Source: Leptofilum sp050292445
GTDB lineage: Bacteria; Chloroflexota; Anaerolineae; Promineifilales; Promineifilaceae
Direction: 5' to 3'
Assembly: GCA_050292445.1 (NCBI GenBank)
Contig: JBNKLQ010000347.1
Location: 1 to 5,678, forward strand
Length of the DNA stretch: 5,678 nucleotides
Positions 5,377 through 5,678 of the stretch are shown piece by piece (the first letter of the stretch is position 1; each line of letters opens with the position of its first letter). Under the pieces are notes generated by a model. That model searched no databases. It was given only the letters and a program-made list of their open reading frames with translations, and had not been told where the DNA came from. The position numbers and the translations under genes are program-made.

Positions 5377-5678
5377 TGGACCATAAATATTTGCGGGTCA
5401 AGCCGGGTAATGCCGTCGATTTGATCGAAATGTTTGTCGGTGGAGATGATATGGGTGAGTTGGTGGTTGTGCATAACGGCCGTATGCAGCAAATCTCGGG
5501 CCTTCACGCCTTTGGGGGCATATTGAGCGAAAAGGGAAACGGCCGCTTTCATATCATTGACCGTAACAGGCAGGACGCTGGGAACCAAATCTAGCAAGTT
5601 CTTGGCCATTTGAGCGCCAATTTGCCACTGTTGAATTGCCCCATAGCGATACAGCACTTCTTGAATAATTTCGGCGTT
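5373..5678 (-). CDS. PIN-domain protein (VapC-like), N-terminus outside window
   Basis: C-terminal 101 codons of a gene that continues past the right edge. The frame is open to base 5678 and there is no convincing start inside; an internal GTG at 5657 falls within a conserved helix and is probably not the start. The visible part fits a PIN-domain ribonuclease fold. An acidic residue lies in the helix IIQEVLYRYG (E7 of the visible part), an aspartate in VKARDLLHTAVM (D62), and another in ISTDKHFDQI (D81, with D85 nearby). These match the second to fourth acidic metal-binding positions of PIN nucleases such as VapC toxins. The first aspartate would be in the missing N-terminus. If it is a toxin, an antitoxin gene would be expected just upstream, beyond the window. 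It overlaps the deaminase gene by ATGA. Confidence 0.8.
   Translation of the reverse strand, partial: NAEIIQEVLYRYGAIQQWQIGAQMAKNLLDLVPSVLPVTVNDMKAAVSLFAQYAPKGVKARDLLHTAVMHNHQLTHIISTDKHFDQIDGITRLDPQIFMVQ

Larger units (their letters stand above)
23..5483. repeat. Dispersed palindromic octamer ACGGCCGT, 12 copies
   Basis: Exact copies start at 23, 351, 520, 940, 1534, 1943, 2893, 3681, 4865, 4937, 5246 and 5476. Four further sites keep the CGGCCG core with one changed end base (594, 1162, 1674, 5539). The flanks favour A before and T after, approaching AACGGCCGTT. Of the exact copies, eight lie in genes and four between genes. In genes, six read Thr-Ala-Val (ACG GCC GTN), one reads in the TAC GGC CGT phase (351), and one in the GAA CGG CCG phase (1534). 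Use of all codon phases and of intergenic DNA points to selection or bias acting on the DNA itself. Confidence 0.85.

Noticed and set aside
5373..5657. PIN gene starting at GTG 5657
   Set aside because: The frame stays open to the window edge, and the residues before the GTG complete a conserved PIN helix with its acidic residue, so the gene is truncated rather than short.

Overview
The window looks like part of a bacterial chromosome with moderate GC content. It carries housekeeping-type genes, one secreted repeat protein and one decayed transporter. I saw no rRNA, tRNA, CRISPR array, integrase or insertion sequence. The gene for a secreted beta-helix protein with many GGAIFN-type repeats and a degenerate 'choice-of-anchor Q'-like end, together with the gene styles here, recalls uncultured Chloroflexota (Anaerolineae-like) or similar environmental bacteria. 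This is an inference from style only.

Layout, left to right: (1) 1-173 is a gene-free edge containing a 72-bp hairpin built of eight octamers (89-160). (2) 174-1867 is a two-gene minus-strand operon. A histidine-phosphatase (1867 to 1187) is read first, then an FtsJ/RlmM-like 2'-O-ribose methyltransferase (1190 to 174), joined by a 4-bp ATGA overlap. (3) 1868-2022 is a divergent promoter region with a 16-bp perfect palindrome at its centre. (4) 2023-2475 is a plus-strand PaaI-type hotdog thioesterase. (5) 2538-2830 is a minus-strand remnant of a major facilitator (MFS) transporter, with an internal deletion and a frame change. (6) 2914-2948 is an intrinsic terminator serving the next gene. 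(7) 3002-4816 is a minus-strand secreted right-handed beta-helix protein of 604 aa with about 13 GGAIYN-type repeats. (8) 4817-4902 is a short spacer rich in ATCGAT and inverted repeats. (9) 4903-5678 is a second minus-strand coupled pair. A PIN-domain protein, cut by the window's right edge, runs into a guanine/cytidine-type nucleoside deaminase, again through a 4-bp ATGA overlap.

How the genes work together: the two ATGA overlaps imply that phosphatase plus methyltransferase, and PIN nuclease plus deaminase, are each translated as coupled units. The sequence shows no clear common pathway across the window. The beta-helix gene has its own Shine-Dalgarno sequence and terminator and may be a separate unit.

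The most unusual signal is not a gene. The palindromic octamer ACGGCCGT occurs 12 times in 5.7 kb, where about 0.1 would be expected by chance. It appears in coding and non-coding DNA and in all three codon phases, which resembles the highly iterated palindromes known from some cyanobacteria (HIP1).
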